Shown here piece after piece: positions 49,691 through 59,912 of a stretch of 64,000 nt of DNA (within the stretch, counting starts at the first letter, position 1; each line of letters begins with the position of its first letter). The translations under genes and the position numbers were made by a program. This DNA comes from Mycobacterium sp. D16Q13 (GTDB lineage: Bacteria > Actinomycetota > Actinomycetes > Mycobacteriales > Mycobacteriaceae). The DNA lies in contig NZ_MAEW01000008.1 of the NCBI RefSeq assembly GCF_002013375.1, positions 62,001-126,000 on the forward strand. The letters run 5' to 3'. The notes beneath the pieces are model-generated. The model ran no database searches and was not told where the DNA came from. It was given only the letters and a program-made list of their open reading frames with translations.

Positions 49691-50671
49691 ATGGGCGAGC
49701 ATCGATTCCTGGTCACCGGGTCCTCGGGCCATCTCGGGGAGGCGCTGGTCCGCACGCTGAGTAGATGCGGCGCCGACGTCGTCGGCCTGGACATCGCGCC
49801 CGGGTCTGCCACGGACATCGTCGGGTCGATCGCCGACCGCGCAGTCGTCAGCGAGGCGATGGCGGGGGTGACGTCGGTGCTGCATACCGCGACCCTGCAC
49901 AAACCGCATGTGGGATCGCATACCCGGGCCGACTTCATCGCGACCAACATCGAGGGCACGCTCGCGCTCCTGGAAGAGTCCGTCGCCACGGGCGTGAGCA
50001 GCTTTGTCTACACCAGCACCACCAGCGCATTCGGGCATGCCCTGGTCGGCGCAGGTGAGGCTGCCTGGATCACCGAGGACGTGACACCGGTACCCAAGAA
50101 CATCTACGGCGCCACCAAAACGGCCGCGGAAGACATCGCGCATGTGGTGCATCAAGAGAGCGGCCTGCCGGTCATCGTGCTGCGCACCTCACGCTTCTTT
50201 CCCGAACAAGACGACAGCGACGCGGTGCGGGCGCGTTACACGGACGCGAATGCGAAGGTCAACGAATACCTCTATCGGCGGGTGGATCTGGCCGACGTTG
50301 TCGAGGCACACCTGCTGGCGGCCGATCGCGCACCCGCCATCGGCTGGGCCACGTACGTCGTTTCGGCGACGACGCCGTTCTGCCCCGCCGATGCCGCGCA
50401 GTTGCGCACCGACGCTCCCGGCGTGGTGGCTCGGCACTTCCCCGAGCAGCCCGACCTGTACGCGGCGCGGGGCTGGTCCATGTTCCCGGCGATCGATCGC
50501 GTCTACGTCAACACCAGGGCACGCGACGAACTCGGCTGGCGCCCACGATACGACTACCGGCACGTACTCAATTGCCTTGCCGCCGAAGCTGATTTTCGCA
50601 GTCCGTTGGCGCGCGAGATCGGTTCGAAGGGTTACCACGACGAGCCGACCGGCGTCTACACCACGAGCTAG
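49691..50671 (+). CDS. NAD-dependent epimerase/dehydratase family protein
   Basis: A 326-residue extended SDR: LVTGSSGHLGEALV is the NAD-binding TGxxGxxG motif, and STTSAFGHA with YGATKTAAED provides the Ser/Tyr/Lys active site. It acts on a nucleotide sugar or a related metabolite. ATG 49691 is chosen since the frame to 49295 lies opposite folP2. Its stop shares CTAG with the convergent HNH gene. Confidence 0.87.
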   Translation: MGEHRFLVTGSSGHLGEALVRTLSRCGADVVGLDIAPGSATDIVGSIADRAVVSEAMAGVTSVLHTATLHKPHVGSHTRADFIATNIEGTLALLEESVATGVSSFVYTSTTSAFGHALVGAGEAAWITEDVTPVPKNIYGATKTAAEDIAHVVHQESGLPVIVLRTSRFFPEQDDSDAVRARYTDANAKVNEYLYRRVDLADVVEAHLLAADRAPAIGWATYVVSATTPFCPADAAQLRTDAPGVVARHFPEQPDLYAARGWSMFPAIDRVYVNTRARDELGWRPRYDYRHVLNCLAAEADFRSPLAREIGSKGYHDEPTGVYTTS

Positions 50672-50997
50672 CCGGCGGCCGAGATCTCCACGTACCTGGC
50701 CAGAAAGGCCTTCTCGTCAAGCCGCTTGCGCCGCATCCAGCTGGTCACTTCCGCATTGCATTTACTCGCGTTGCAGGACGCACAGGCAGGCACGACGTTG
50801 GAGCGGGTATAGCGGCCTCCGCGCGAGATCGCTTGCACGCAGTCGCGCTGCAGCGCGGTTCCGGTTGCGCCGCAGTAGGCGCAACCACCCCACACCTCCA
50901 CCAGAGTCGACCACTGCTCTTCGGTGAGGTCGTTGTCGGCAAGCTTCACCCGACGTTGACGGCGCCGCGACGCGCGCACCCGACGACTGACTCCCAC
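50668..50997 (-). CDS. HNH endonuclease-like protein with altered active-site motif
   Basis: A 109-residue protein with a Cys4 zinc site (CAYC near 56 and CASC near 84) and the HNH frame RDCVQAISRGGRYTRSNVVPACASCN. The usual DH of the first HNH segment is DC here, and the usual Pro is Ala, so the general base His is missing. It may be an inactive nuclease that still binds DNA or RNA. GTG 50997 is used because the longer frame overlaps fadD6. Confidence 0.72.
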   Translation of the reverse strand: MGVSRRVRASRRRQRRVKLADNDLTEEQWSTLVEVWGGCAYCGATGTALQRDCVQAISRGGRYTRSNVVPACASCNASKCNAEVTSWMRRKRLDEKAFLARYVEISAAG

Positions 50998-51022
50998 CGT
51001 GAAACAGTAACTCCTCGAGCAC

Positions 51023-52813
51023 CTATCCCCTGGGACGTTGCCCGGAGGCGAGCTCGGCGGTGTACTCCGGATAGAACGGCACGTAACCCTCGCTGCGACC
51101 GGCCAACACATACAGCGGATCGGTCACGGCGTCGCCGTATGCCTCGTTGCGCAGCTCCACCTTGCGACTTTTGAAGGTCACGGTGTGCTCAAGGCTGTCC
51201 ACGATCCTGACGAACAGCGGCAGCGCATAACCCGGTAGGCTCTTGAAAGCCAACTGGCCCAACCTTTCCGGATCGAACGCCGCCTCACCATGGAGCTTGA
51301 CGGCTGCCATCCCGGCACGGCCGTCGCATCCCGGTACCTCGACACCGAAAACCGTCGACTCCTCGATCGCATCATCCTGGTCCAGCGCCGCCTCGACTTC
51401 GGTGGTGGCGACATTTTCACTCTTCCACCGGAAGGTGTCACCCAGCCGATCACCGAATGCGGCATGACGCCATCCCAGGTCCCGCAGCAGATCGCCGGTG
51501 TTGAACCAGACATCACCCTTCTTGAAGGCGTTGCGCACCAACTTCTTTTCGGTTGCCTTCGCATCGGTGTAGCCATCGAAGGGTGCCAGCGACGTCACCT
51601 TGCTCAACAACAGACCCTGCTCGCCGGTACCGACCTTGGTCAGGAAGCCTTTCGCGTTGCGGGCGGGTTCGCCGGTTTCCACGTCGTACTTGACGAAGGC
51701 GATCGGCGAGGGGCAGATGCCCACCGTGCGATCGATGTTGAGCACGTTGATGAATCCGGTGTTGGCCTCACTGGCCGAATACAATTCGCTGATCTGCCGG
51801 ACCCCGAACCGTCGGCTGAACTCACCCCACAGCTCCGCCCGCAGACCGTTGCCCACCATCACGCGAACCTTGTGCTGACGATCAACGGGTTTGGGGGCCT
51901 GGTTGAGCAGGTAGCGGCAGAGCTCCCCGATGTAGATGAAACCTGTCGCGCGGCTGGCGATGAGCTCATCCCAGAAACGTGAGGCCGAGAACGACCGGCC
52001 GATGGCCAAGGTCGCGCCGGTGGTCAGCGTGGAGCCGACGGCCACCGTGAGCGCGCTGTTGTGATAGAGCGGCAGACAGCTGAAGAAGACCTCAGAGGGG
52101 CGCAATCGCAGTGTCACACTGCCGAATCCGGCGGCGGCACGCAGGTATCGGTAGTGCGTCATCACACTCGCCTTGGGCAGCCCGGTGGTCCCAGAGGTAC
52201 AGATGTACAGGGCCTTGTCGCTCGCCCGCACCTCGGCGGTGGCCGGCGGATTCGCCGCCGAGGCACCCTGCGCCAACGCGCCGAACTCGTCGACCGTGAA
52301 CAGCGCGGCGACCTGCACGCCGCAGTCCCGCACCGCCGGAACGAATTCGGAATCAGCGAGCAGAACCTTGGCATCGAGCAAGCCGATGCTGTGAGCCAGC
52401 ACGTTATCGCGCTGGTTGAAATTGAGCATGCCGGCCACCGCACCCAGCTTCACGGTCGCCAACATCAGCAGAACAACCTCCGGCGAGTTGCGCAGCATGA
52501 TGCCGACAACGTCACCGCGACGCACACCCTGGGCGGCCAGGGTGTGCGCATACCGGTTGGCTATCTGGTTGGCTTCCCGGTAGGTGATGTCCTTGCCCTC
52601 GAACCGCAGGAACACCCGGTTGGCGTGTTTGGCGGCGCTCTCGGCGAAGACGCTGCCAATGGAGGTGCGAGCGCCCGGCGTCGCCCTCGCGGCACTGAGC
52701 AGACCCCGCACGATGATCGGCAGATCCGGTAGCAGCGCAGGCAATCTGACCAGCACATCGGCCAGTTCCACTCGTTCGCGGGCTGCAGCAGGAATGTCTT
52801 CGCGCACCACCAT
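51023..52813 (-). CDS. fadD6: FadD6-type long-chain fatty-acid CoA ligase, copy a
   Basis: A 596-residue acyl-CoA synthetase of the FATP/very-long-chain type. The AMP-binding motif is YICTSGTTGLPKAS, the FATP signature GDTFRWKSENVATTEVE near 465. It activates fatty acids to acyl-CoA via acyl-AMP and may be membrane-linked. ATG 52813 has GGAGGACAC before it. It is the downstream member of a pair with the next entry. Confidence 0.93.
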   Translation of the reverse strand: MVVREDIPAAARERVELADVLVRLPALLPDLPIIVRGLLSAARATPGARTSIGSVFAESAAKHANRVFLRFEGKDITYREANQIANRYAHTLAAQGVRRGDVVGIMLRNSPEVVLLMLATVKLGAVAGMLNFNQRDNVLAHSIGLLDAKVLLADSEFVPAVRDCGVQVAALFTVDEFGALAQGASAANPPATAEVRASDKALYICTSGTTGLPKASVMTHYRYLRAAAGFGSVTLRLRPSEVFFSCLPLYHNSALTVAVGSTLTTGATLAIGRSFSASRFWDELIASRATGFIYIGELCRYLLNQAPKPVDRQHKVRVMVGNGLRAELWGEFSRRFGVRQISELYSASEANTGFINVLNIDRTVGICPSPIAFVKYDVETGEPARNAKGFLTKVGTGEQGLLLSKVTSLAPFDGYTDAKATEKKLVRNAFKKGDVWFNTGDLLRDLGWRHAAFGDRLGDTFRWKSENVATTEVEAALDQDDAIEESTVFGVEVPGCDGRAGMAAVKLHGEAAFDPERLGQLAFKSLPGYALPLFVRIVDSLEHTVTFKSRKVELRNEAYGDAVTDPLYVLAGRSEGYVPFYPEYTAELASGQRPRG

Positions 52814-52829
52814 GTGTCCTCCGAGTTCG

Positions 52830-52847
52830 CCGGACCACCGTGTCCGG
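52830..52847. promoter_or_regulatory. short hairpin between the fadD6 paralogues
   Basis: CCGGAC (52830-52835) and GTCCGG (52842-52847) flank CACCGT in the 89-bp gap between the fadD6 copies. It may attenuate read-through or be incidental. Confidence 0.25.
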
Positions 52848-52902
52848 GCCTAACGAATCGTTGACGAGTGATGCGAATACGTCAAGAACCCGGGTGCTCG
52901 CG

Positions 52903-54693
52903 TTACCCCTTGGGGCGCTGGCCTCCGGCCACCTCGGACGAGTACTCCGGATAGAACGGGACGTATCCCTCCGCACGGCCGGCCAGTACGTACAGCGGAT
53001 CGGTCACGGTCTCGCCATATGCCTGTTCACGCAGTTCCACCTTGCGGCTCTTGAAGGTGGTGGTGTGCTCCAGCGTGTCCACGATCCGAATGAACAGCGG
53101 CAGCGCGTACGCCGGCAGATGCTGATACACCGTATCGCTCAGCGCCTTTGGATCGAGTTCCACGCCGTCGTGCAGTTTGATGGCGGCCATTCCGGCACGC
53201 CCGTCAGTCCCCGGCACCTCCACGCCGAATACCGTCGACTCCTCGACCGCGTTGTTGTGATCGATCGCGGCCTCCACCTCGGTGGTGGCGACGTTCTCAC
53301 CCTTCCAGCGGAAGGTATCGCCAAGCCGGTCCCCGAACGCGGCATGACCCCAACCGAGGTTGCGCATCAAATCGCCGGTGTTGAACCAGGTATCGCCCTT
53401 CTTGAAGGCATCGTGCACCAGCTTCTTCTCCGAAGCGGTCGGGTCGGTGTACCCGTCGAAGGGCGACATGCTGGTGACCTTGCTCAGCAGCAGGCCCGCC
53501 TCGCCGGCACCGACCTTGGTCAGGTACCCCTTGTCGTTGCGCAGTGGTTCGCCCGTCTCGATGTCGTACTTGACGTATGCCAGCGGGTACGGGCAGATGC
53601 CCACGGTGCGATCGATGTTGAGCGCGTTGACGAATGCGGTGTTCGACTCGCTGGCCGAATAGAACTCGCACACCCGCTTGATGCCGAATCGCCGGGTGAA
53701 CTCGCCCCACAGCTCGGGCCGCAGCCCGTTGCCGATGATGACGCGCACCTTGTGCTGGCGATCGGTGGGCTTGGGCGGCTGGTTGAGCAGGTACCGGCAC
53801 AGTTCGCCGATGTAGATGAAAGCTGTTGCGCGGCTGGCAATGACCTCATCCCAGAACCGGGATACCGAGAATGAGCGGCCAATGGCCAGGGTGGCTCCGG
53901 CGTTGATGGTCGTCGACACCGCGAGGGTCAGCGCGTTGTTGTGGTAGAGCGGAAGGCAGCTGTACAGCACGTCACTGGACCGGAGCCGCAAAGCCAGGCT
54001 CCCAATGCCGTACATACCGCGCAGCCACCGGTAATGGGTCATCACGCTGGCCTTCGGCAGCCCGGTGGTTCCCGAGGTAAAGATGTAGAACGCCCGGTCC
54101 TTGGCCAGCACCGCTTCGGTGGCACTGGGGTTGGTGGTGGGTGCCAATACCGACATCCGGTCGAGCTCGTCGGCGGTCAACTGCGAGACCACATTGACGC
54201 CCGATTCGCCGATGGCGTCCACGAATTCCGCGTCGGTGACAAGCATCTTGGAATCAAGCAGGCCGATGCTGTGCGCCAGGACATGGCCGCGCTGGTTGTA
54301 GTTGAGCATGCCCGCGATGGCGCCCAGCTTCACCGTGGCCAACATGAGCAGCACGGTCTGCGGCGAGTTGCGCAGCATGACGCCGACGACGTCGCCGCGG
54401 CCGACACCGTGCGAGGCCAGGGTCGCCGCATACCGGTTGGCAGTGGCGTTGGCCTGCGCGTAGGTGATGTCGTTGCCCTCGAAGCGCAGGAACACCTTGT
54501 CGGCGTACTTGGCGGCACGGTCGGCGAACACGGCGCCGATCGAAAGGCGCCCGTTGGGGTTGGCCTTGATACCGCCGAGAACTCCACCCGCCATGATCGG
54601 CAGGTCGAGCGCCAGCGAGGGAAGCTGTGCGAGCACCTCGGTCAGCCGCACCCGGTTACGGGCGGTGGACGGAATGGTGCTGCTTGCGGACAT
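52903..54693 (-). CDS. FadD6-type long-chain fatty-acid CoA ligase, copy b
   Basis: A 596-residue paralogue of copy a with the same motifs (YIFTSGTTGLPKAS; GDTFRWKGENVATTEVEAA) and the same length, from a tandem duplication. Protein identity is high, but DNA is clearly diverged, so the duplication is older than the SDR pair in this window. ATG 54693 has AGGGAGAAC upstream. Different chain-length or uptake roles are possible. Confidence 0.92.
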   Translation of the reverse strand: MSASSTIPSTARNRVRLTEVLAQLPSLALDLPIMAGGVLGGIKANPNGRLSIGAVFADRAAKYADKVFLRFEGNDITYAQANATANRYAATLASHGVGRGDVVGVMLRNSPQTVLLMLATVKLGAIAGMLNYNQRGHVLAHSIGLLDSKMLVTDAEFVDAIGESGVNVVSQLTADELDRMSVLAPTTNPSATEAVLAKDRAFYIFTSGTTGLPKASVMTHYRWLRGMYGIGSLALRLRSSDVLYSCLPLYHNNALTLAVSTTINAGATLAIGRSFSVSRFWDEVIASRATAFIYIGELCRYLLNQPPKPTDRQHKVRVIIGNGLRPELWGEFTRRFGIKRVCEFYSASESNTAFVNALNIDRTVGICPYPLAYVKYDIETGEPLRNDKGYLTKVGAGEAGLLLSKVTSMSPFDGYTDPTASEKKLVHDAFKKGDTWFNTGDLMRNLGWGHAAFGDRLGDTFRWKGENVATTEVEAAIDHNNAVEESTVFGVEVPGTDGRAGMAAIKLHDGVELDPKALSDTVYQHLPAYALPLFIRIVDTLEHTTTFKSRKVELREQAYGETVTDPLYVLAGRAEGYVPFYPEYSSEVAGGQRPKG

Positions 54694-54763
54694 CTGGTTC
54701 TCCCTGTTCTTACCGCCCAGTAGGCAATGGCTCACCGCATTGTTGACGAACGGTCAGGTCCCG

Positions 54764-55306
54764 TCAATCCGTCGGTTGACATGCGTCGAGGGCCGCGGCG
54801 ATATCGGTGTGCACCAAGAGCCGGTCCCGGGCAGGCGCTGCCACGTAACCCTTGTCCTGCACCTCGTCGAGCCAGCGCAGCAGCCCGGTGTAGTGCCCAT
54901 CGGGGTCCAGCAGTACCACCGGCTTCTGGTGTAGTCCCAGGTAGCCGGCGGTCCACGTCTCAAAAACCTCCTCGAGAGTGCCGATCCCGCCGGGCAGGGT
55001 GATGAAGGCGTCGGACCGGTCCTCCATGATCTGTTTGCGTTCGCGCATGGTGGTGGTGACGATGAGTTCATCGGCGTCGGTATCGGCGACCTCGCGGTGC
55101 ACCAACGTCTTGGGAATGACGCCGATGGTGCGTCCACCGGCGGCCCGCGCAGCCTGAGCTATCGCGCCCATGGCCGAGACGTTGCCTCCCCCGGACACCA
55201 AGGTCCATCCGCGTTCGGCGATGGCGGTGCCCAGACGAGAGGCCAGATCCAGTAGTTCGGGGTGCCGCGGCCCGGAAGCGCAGTACACGCAGACCGACCA
55301 ACTCAT
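54764..55306 (-). CDS. LOG-family phosphoribohydrolase (Rv1205-like)
   Basis: A 180-residue LOG (lonely guy) protein. SGGGNVSAMG and the signature PGGIGTLEE are intact. Family members release free cytokinin bases from their monophosphates; Rv1205 of M. tuberculosis does this and the cytokinin breakdown product affects nitric-oxide sensitivity. Its ATG overlaps the stop of the second LOG gene (55303-55306). Confidence 0.92.
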   Translation of the reverse strand: MSWSVCVYCASGPRHPELLDLASRLGTAIAERGWTLVSGGGNVSAMGAIAQAARAAGGRTIGVIPKTLVHREVADTDADELIVTTTMRERKQIMEDRSDAFITLPGGIGTLEEVFETWTAGYLGLHQKPVVLLDPDGHYTGLLRWLDEVQDKGYVAAPARDRLLVHTDIAAALDACQPTD

Positions 55307-56055
55307 GATCGTGCCCCGTTCCCGTTCGCCGCCGACTTGAGAATGATCTCCACGGCCTCTTCGACGCTATCGGTCACCGAGAGCAGCGCGATGTCCTGCT
55401 CACCCACCTTTCCGGCGGGCAGCAGCGTTCCGCGGATCCAGTCGATCAGCCCCGACCAATACTCGGTGCCCAGCAGGATGATCGGGAACCGCGTGACCTT
55501 GCGGGTCTGCACCAGGGTGAGCGCCTCGAAGAGTTCATCGAGGGTGCCGAATCCACCGGGCAGACAGACGAAGGCCTGGGCATACTTGACGAACATGGTC
55601 TTGCGGACGAAGAAGTACCGGAAGTTGATGCCCAGGTCCACCCATTCGTTGAGGCCCTGTTCGAAAGGCAGCTCGATACCCAGGCCTACCGAGTAGCCAC
55701 CCGATTCACTGGCGCCGCGGTTGGCGGCCTCCATGGCGCCCGGTCCGCCCCCGGTGATGACGGCGTATCCCGCCTTCACCAGGGCAACGCCCAGCTCACG
55801 CCCAAGCCGATATTCGGGTGAATCCTGCTTCGTCCTGGCGGAGCCGAAAACTGTTACTGCTTTGGGTGTTTCCGCCAGCGCGTCGAATCCCTCCACAAAC
55901 TCACCCTGGATGCGCAACACGCGCCACGGGTCGGTGTGCGTCCAGGTGGTGGTGTCCCGGGTGTCCAACAAACGTTGGTCGGCGGTGATGTTCTCGCAGC
56001 GGTCACGGCGCAACTGCACCGGTCCGTGCAGTTGGGGTTCGGTACTTTCTGGCAC
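55303..56055 (-). CDS. second LOG-family protein, longer form
   Basis: A 250-residue LOG protein with GGGPGAMEAANRG and PGGFGTLDE, plus an N-terminal extension of about 65 residues (ITADQRLLDTRDTTTW and a WRVLRIQGEFVEGFD stretch). It is translationally coupled to the short LOG gene downstream. The pair could form a mixed complex or act on different nucleotides. Confidence 0.9.
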   Translation of the reverse strand: MPESTEPQLHGPVQLRRDRCENITADQRLLDTRDTTTWTHTDPWRVLRIQGEFVEGFDALAETPKAVTVFGSARTKQDSPEYRLGRELGVALVKAGYAVITGGGPGAMEAANRGASESGGYSVGLGIELPFEQGLNEWVDLGINFRYFFVRKTMFVKYAQAFVCLPGGFGTLDELFEALTLVQTRKVTRFPIILLGTEYWSGLIDWIRGTLLPAGKVGEQDIALLSVTDSVEEAVEIILKSAANGNGARS

Positions 56056-56082
56056 GCTGTCAGCCTAGGGGCCGCCGGCAAC

Positions 56083-57030
56083 TCAATTCCCGCGGGACAG
56101 TTCCCCCAGGAGCGCCAGCGTGCGAGCCTCGTCCTCCGTTCCGCCCAATTCGGTGTGACTCGCAAACACCTCGGTGGCTCCCGCATCGAAGTATCGCTGC
56201 AGTTCCTTGGCCACATGCTGCTCGTCGCCGATGATCGCCAGTTCCCCCGTGTGCTGAACCCCCTCGGCGTCAAGCACTTTCCGATACGACGGGATGCTCT
56301 CGTAGAACGCCATGTCTTCGATCGCGAGCGCGCGGACCCGTTCCACATCGGAGGTGACGACAACGGCGACGCCCGCGATAACGCGCGGACGCGGACGCCC
56401 GGCCCGTTCGGCGGCCCCGTCGATGACGGGCACGATCTCCTCACCGAGCGCCCGTGGTCCCGCGTGCAGCGGAATCGTGCCGTCGGCGAGCTCGCCGGTG
56501 GCACGCAGGGCCTGCGGCGCCATGGCCGCCACCAAGAGGGGGATATTTTCGCCGCCGGGCTGCGAGGTCGTGAATTTCGGTGCGACCGTGAGGGTCTCAC
56601 CGTGAAACTCCGCGGTTCCGCTGTCCAGCAGTTGCCGGAGCGTGGTGAGGTACTCGCGCAGACGCCGTATCGGTTTGTCCACCTGCAGGCCGTAGCTCGG
56701 ACCCTCGATCACCGGCGCACCCAGCCCCAGCCCCAGCTGGAATCTCCCGTGGGTTGCGGCCTGCGCGGTCTGCGCCGCCGCCGATACCTCGATGGGATGG
56801 CGCGGATTGATCGGGATGACCGATACCCCCACGGTGCGGAGTTTTTCCGGGGATATCGCTTGCCCCACCACCGCGGCCATGGTGATCGCGTCGTAGTGAT
56901 ACATCTGCCCGAGCCACAACGTGCCAACACCGGCGTCGGTGACCCGGCGCCCGTGCGCGATGAAGGCGTCGACCAGGTTGGTATCGCTCTGCACACCGAG
57001 AGGTCGACCGATCGCCACTCCGAGTTTCAC
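56083..57030 (-). CDS. luciferase-like F420-dependent oxidoreductase
   Basis: A 315-residue LLM-class protein: TLWLGQMYHYDAITM, then GRFQLGLGLGAP and an ENIPLLVAAMAPQALR region typical of F420-dependent TIM-barrel enzymes. The reaction is reduction or oxidation of a small molecule with deazaflavin. It is divergent from the AraC gene by 104 bp, so it may be that regulator's target. Confidence 0.87.
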   Translation of the reverse strand: MKLGVAIGRPLGVQSDTNLVDAFIAHGRRVTDAGVGTLWLGQMYHYDAITMAAVVGQAISPEKLRTVGVSVIPINPRHPIEVSAAAQTAQAATHGRFQLGLGLGAPVIEGPSYGLQVDKPIRRLREYLTTLRQLLDSGTAEFHGETLTVAPKFTTSQPGGENIPLLVAAMAPQALRATGELADGTIPLHAGPRALGEEIVPVIDGAAERAGRPRPRVIAGVAVVVTSDVERVRALAIEDMAFYESIPSYRKVLDAEGVQHTGELAIIGDEQHVAKELQRYFDAGATEVFASHTELGGTEDEARTLALLGELSRGN

Positions 57031-57134
57031 CTCTTGGCCAACCCCGCGCGGTCAGGCGGCTATTCCCGCTCAGGTCGCGATAGCACGAAGGTCAGGGTCT
57101 CTAGAGTGCGAGCTTTTCGATAAAATGCCATCTT

Positions 57135-57875
57135 ATGTTGATTAGCAGCCACCTCACCGGAGTGATGTCGGTGAGCGGCGGGCAACGCATCAACCGCCAC
57201 TGGCACGAAGTGCATCAGATTGTGTATCCCGCCTCTGGCGTTATCGCCGTGACGACGGACGACGGCACCTGGATCGCACCTCCGAACCGCGCACTGTGGA
57301 TACCGGCAGGCGCCGGTCACGAGCATCGCTTCTACGGCCCCACCGAGTTTCATTCCGTGGCCTTCGACCCCGAGAAGTACGTGGTGGAACTGACAACCCC
57401 GACCGTGATCGCGGTATCCCCGCTGCTGCGTGAGCTGATCATGACCTGCTCAGTTCCCGGCGACCTACCCGACGATGAAGTCACGCGGTTGAATGTCGTT
57501 CTCGTCGACCAACTGCGGCGCAGCCCGGAGCAAGCACTGAAGCTGCCCACACCGCGCGATCAACGTCTGGCCGAGGCGTGTGCACTGGTGGAGGACGACC
57601 TGACGCAGGTATGGACGGTGACCGAGCTGGGCCGGCGTGTGGGTGCCAGCGAGCGCACCCTGACCAGGTTGTTCCGCACCGACATGGGTATGACGTATCC
57701 GCAGTGGCGCACCCAGATCCGGCTTCATCACGCGTTGCGGATGCTCGCGGAGGATCGGCCCGTCACCTACGTGGCTCATCAATGTGGTTGGGCCACACCG
57801 AGCGCCTTCATCGACGTGTACCGGCGCACCCTCGGTCAGACGCCGGGGACCTACGCGGCACCCGTCACGCGCTGA
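57135..57875 (+). CDS. AraC-family regulator with cupin sensor
   Basis: A 246-residue regulator. The N-terminal half is a cupin ([27 protein letters not shown]), and the C-terminal double HTH is at about 165-240 ([20 protein letters not shown], then [22 protein letters not shown]). Probably senses a small ligand and controls the divergent F420 enzyme. It overlaps the convergent dapE end by 11 bp. Confidence 0.9.
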   Translation: MLISSHLTGVMSVSGGQRINRHWHEVHQIVYPASGVIAVTTDDGTWIAPPNRALWIPAGAGHEHRFYGPTEFHSVAFDPEKYVVELTTPTVIAVSPLLRELIMTCSVPGDLPDDEVTRLNVVLVDQLRRSPEQALKLPTPRDQRLAEACALVEDDLTQVWTVTELGRRVGASERTLTRLFRTDMGMTYPQWRTQIRLHHALRMLAEDRPVTYVAHQCGWATPSAFIDVYRRTLGQTPGTYAAPVTR

Positions 57876-58941
57876 GGTAGCGCCGGAGCACCTCGGTGAC
57901 ATCGGTGATCTGCTGTACCGGAACGTGTTCGCCGCGGGTGTGCGCGAGGTTTGGGTCACCCGGCCCGTAATTGACCGCGGCGATCCCGCGCGCCGCGAAC
58001 CGGGAGACATCGGTCCATCCGTACTTGGCACGTACCACTCCCCCTGCCGCGCCGACCAATTCGGCGGCGGCGGGGCGGTCAAGACCCGGCAGTGCCCCAG
58101 CGGCGGAGTCGGTGAGTTCGATCTCGACCTCGAGCCCGTCGAACACCTCGCGCACATGCGCGAGCGCCTGCTCGGGGCTGCGGTCGGGGGCGAACCGGAA
58201 GTTGACGGTGACCGCTGCGGCGTCGGGGATGACGTTCCCGGCGACACCCCCGTCGATCCGCACAGCGGACAGCCCTTCCCGGTATTCGCACCCGTCGATG
58301 TCGACGATGCGTGCGCGGTAGGCCGCGAGCCTGTCCAGGACAGCACCGAGCTTGTGAATAGCGTTGTCCCCCAGCCAGGATCGCGCAGAATGCGCGCGGG
58401 TGCCGTCGGCGCGGATCACGACACGCAAGGTACCCTGACAGCCCGCCTCGATGAGACCGGCAGTGGGCTCACCAAGGATGGCAAGATCGGCGTCGAGCCA
58501 TTCGGGCAGTTCACGCTCGATGCGGCCCAGCCCATTGGCTGAGGACTCGATCTCCTCGCAGTCGTAAAACACCAGTGTCAGGTCGACGCGAGGTATCACG
58601 GTGGCGGCCAGGTGCAGGAAGACCGCATCCCCGGACTTCATATCCACGGTGCCGCAGCCAAACAGAATGTCGCCGTCCTCTCCCCGCTCCCAATGGCTGG
58701 GCACGTTGTCGGCGGCGGGCACCGTGTCCAAATGTCCGGCCAGCATCACCCGGGTCTTGTGGCCGTAATGAGTGCGGGCCAGCACCGCGTTGCCGTTGCG
58801 GATGACCTCGAATCCCCTGGCCTGTTCCCGCAGGGCAACCTCGACCGCGTCCGCGATAATCGCCTCGTGCCGGGACTCGCTGGGTATGTCCACCAGGGCA
58901 GCAGTCAGGGCCACCGGGTCACCAGCGAGTTCAAGCGCCAT
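57865..58941 (-). CDS. dapE: succinyl-diaminopimelate desuccinylase
   Basis: A 358-residue M20-type metallopeptidase: [14 protein letters not shown] holds the first metal His and Asp, [13 protein letters not shown] the bridging Asp, and YDCEEIES the catalytic Glu pair. It makes LL-diaminopimelate for peptidoglycan and lysine. It is divergent from dapD by 23 bp, giving coupled control of two steps of one pathway. Confidence 0.95.
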   Translation of the reverse strand: MALELAGDPVALTAALVDIPSESRHEAIIADAVEVALREQARGFEVIRNGNAVLARTHYGHKTRVMLAGHLDTVPAADNVPSHWERGEDGDILFGCGTVDMKSGDAVFLHLAATVIPRVDLTLVFYDCEEIESSANGLGRIERELPEWLDADLAILGEPTAGLIEAGCQGTLRVVIRADGTRAHSARSWLGDNAIHKLGAVLDRLAAYRARIVDIDGCEYREGLSAVRIDGGVAGNVIPDAAAVTVNFRFAPDRSPEQALAHVREVFDGLEVEIELTDSAAGALPGLDRPAAAELVGAAGGVVRAKYGWTDVSRFAARGIAAVNYGPGDPNLAHTRGEHVPVQQITDVTEVLRRYLSA

Positions 58942-58964
58942 CGACTCAGGCTAGCGTGTAGGGC

Positions 58965-59912
58965 GTGAGCGGAGCAGTAGCACTTGGCCTGGCGACCATC
59001 GCGGCGGACGGATCGGTACTGGATACCTGGTTCCCGGCGCCCGAGTTGACCGATGCACCCGGCACCCCGGGCACCGAGCGGATCTCTGCGGCAGACGCAC
59101 CTGCCGAGCTATCGGCACTGGCCGGGTCGGACCCAGAACGTGGCGTGGAGAAGGTGTTGGTGCGCACCACCATTGGCTCGCTCGCGGACAAGCCCGCCGA
59201 CGCCTATGACGCCTACCTGCGGCTGCACCTGTTGTCGCACCGGCTGGTCCAGCCACACGGAGCCAGCACCGATGGACTGTTCGGCGTGCTCACCAATGTG
59301 GTGTGGACAAACTACGGCCCGTGCGCCGTCGAAGGATTCGAGACGGTGCGCGCCAGGCTGCGCGCACGCGGAGTGGTGACGGTGTTCGGCATCGACAAGT
59401 TCCCCCGCATGGTCGACTACGTGGTGCCCACCGGCGTGCGTATCGCCGACGCCGACCGGGTGCGTCTGGGTGCGCATCTGGCCCCCGGTACGACTGTCAT
59501 GCACGAGGGCTTTGTGAACTTCAACGCCGGCACCCTGGGCGCCTCGATGGTCGAGGGCCGCATCTCGGCCGGTGTCGTCGTGGGCGACGGCTCCGACATC
59601 GGTGGCGGCGCGTCGATCATGGGCACCCTGTCCGGTGGCGGCAGCCAGGTGATCTCCGTAGGCCAGCGCTCGCTGCTGGGCGCTAACTCCGGTGTGGGCA
59701 TCAGCCTGGGCGATGACTGCATCGTCGAGGCCGGGCTGTATGTCACGGCGGGCACCAAGGTCGCCACGCCCGATGGCAAGACCATCAAGGCGCTGGAGCT
59801 ATCGGGTGCCAACAATCTGCTGTTCCGGCGCAATTCGCAGACCGGTGCGGTCGAGGTGGTGTCGCGCGACGGTGGCGCGTTCGAGCTCAACGCCGCCCTG
59901 CACGCCAACTAG
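58965..59912 (+). CDS. dapD: tetrahydrodipicolinate N-succinyltransferase
   Basis: A 315-residue enzyme, near 317 in M. tuberculosis. The C-terminal left-handed beta-helix contains [14 protein letters not shown] and the [18 protein letters not shown] hexapeptide repeats. It adds succinyl from succinyl-CoA to tetrahydrodipicolinate. The GTG start is at 58965; its stop shares CTAG with the DinB gene. Confidence 0.95.
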   Translation: MSGAVALGLATIAADGSVLDTWFPAPELTDAPGTPGTERISAADAPAELSALAGSDPERGVEKVLVRTTIGSLADKPADAYDAYLRLHLLSHRLVQPHGASTDGLFGVLTNVVWTNYGPCAVEGFETVRARLRARGVVTVFGIDKFPRMVDYVVPTGVRIADADRVRLGAHLAPGTTVMHEGFVNFNAGTLGASMVEGRISAGVVVGDGSDIGGGASIMGTLSGGGSQVISVGQRSLLGANSGVGISLGDDCIVEAGLYVTAGTKVATPDGKTIKALELSGANNLLFRRNSQTGAVEVVSRDGGAFELNAALHAN

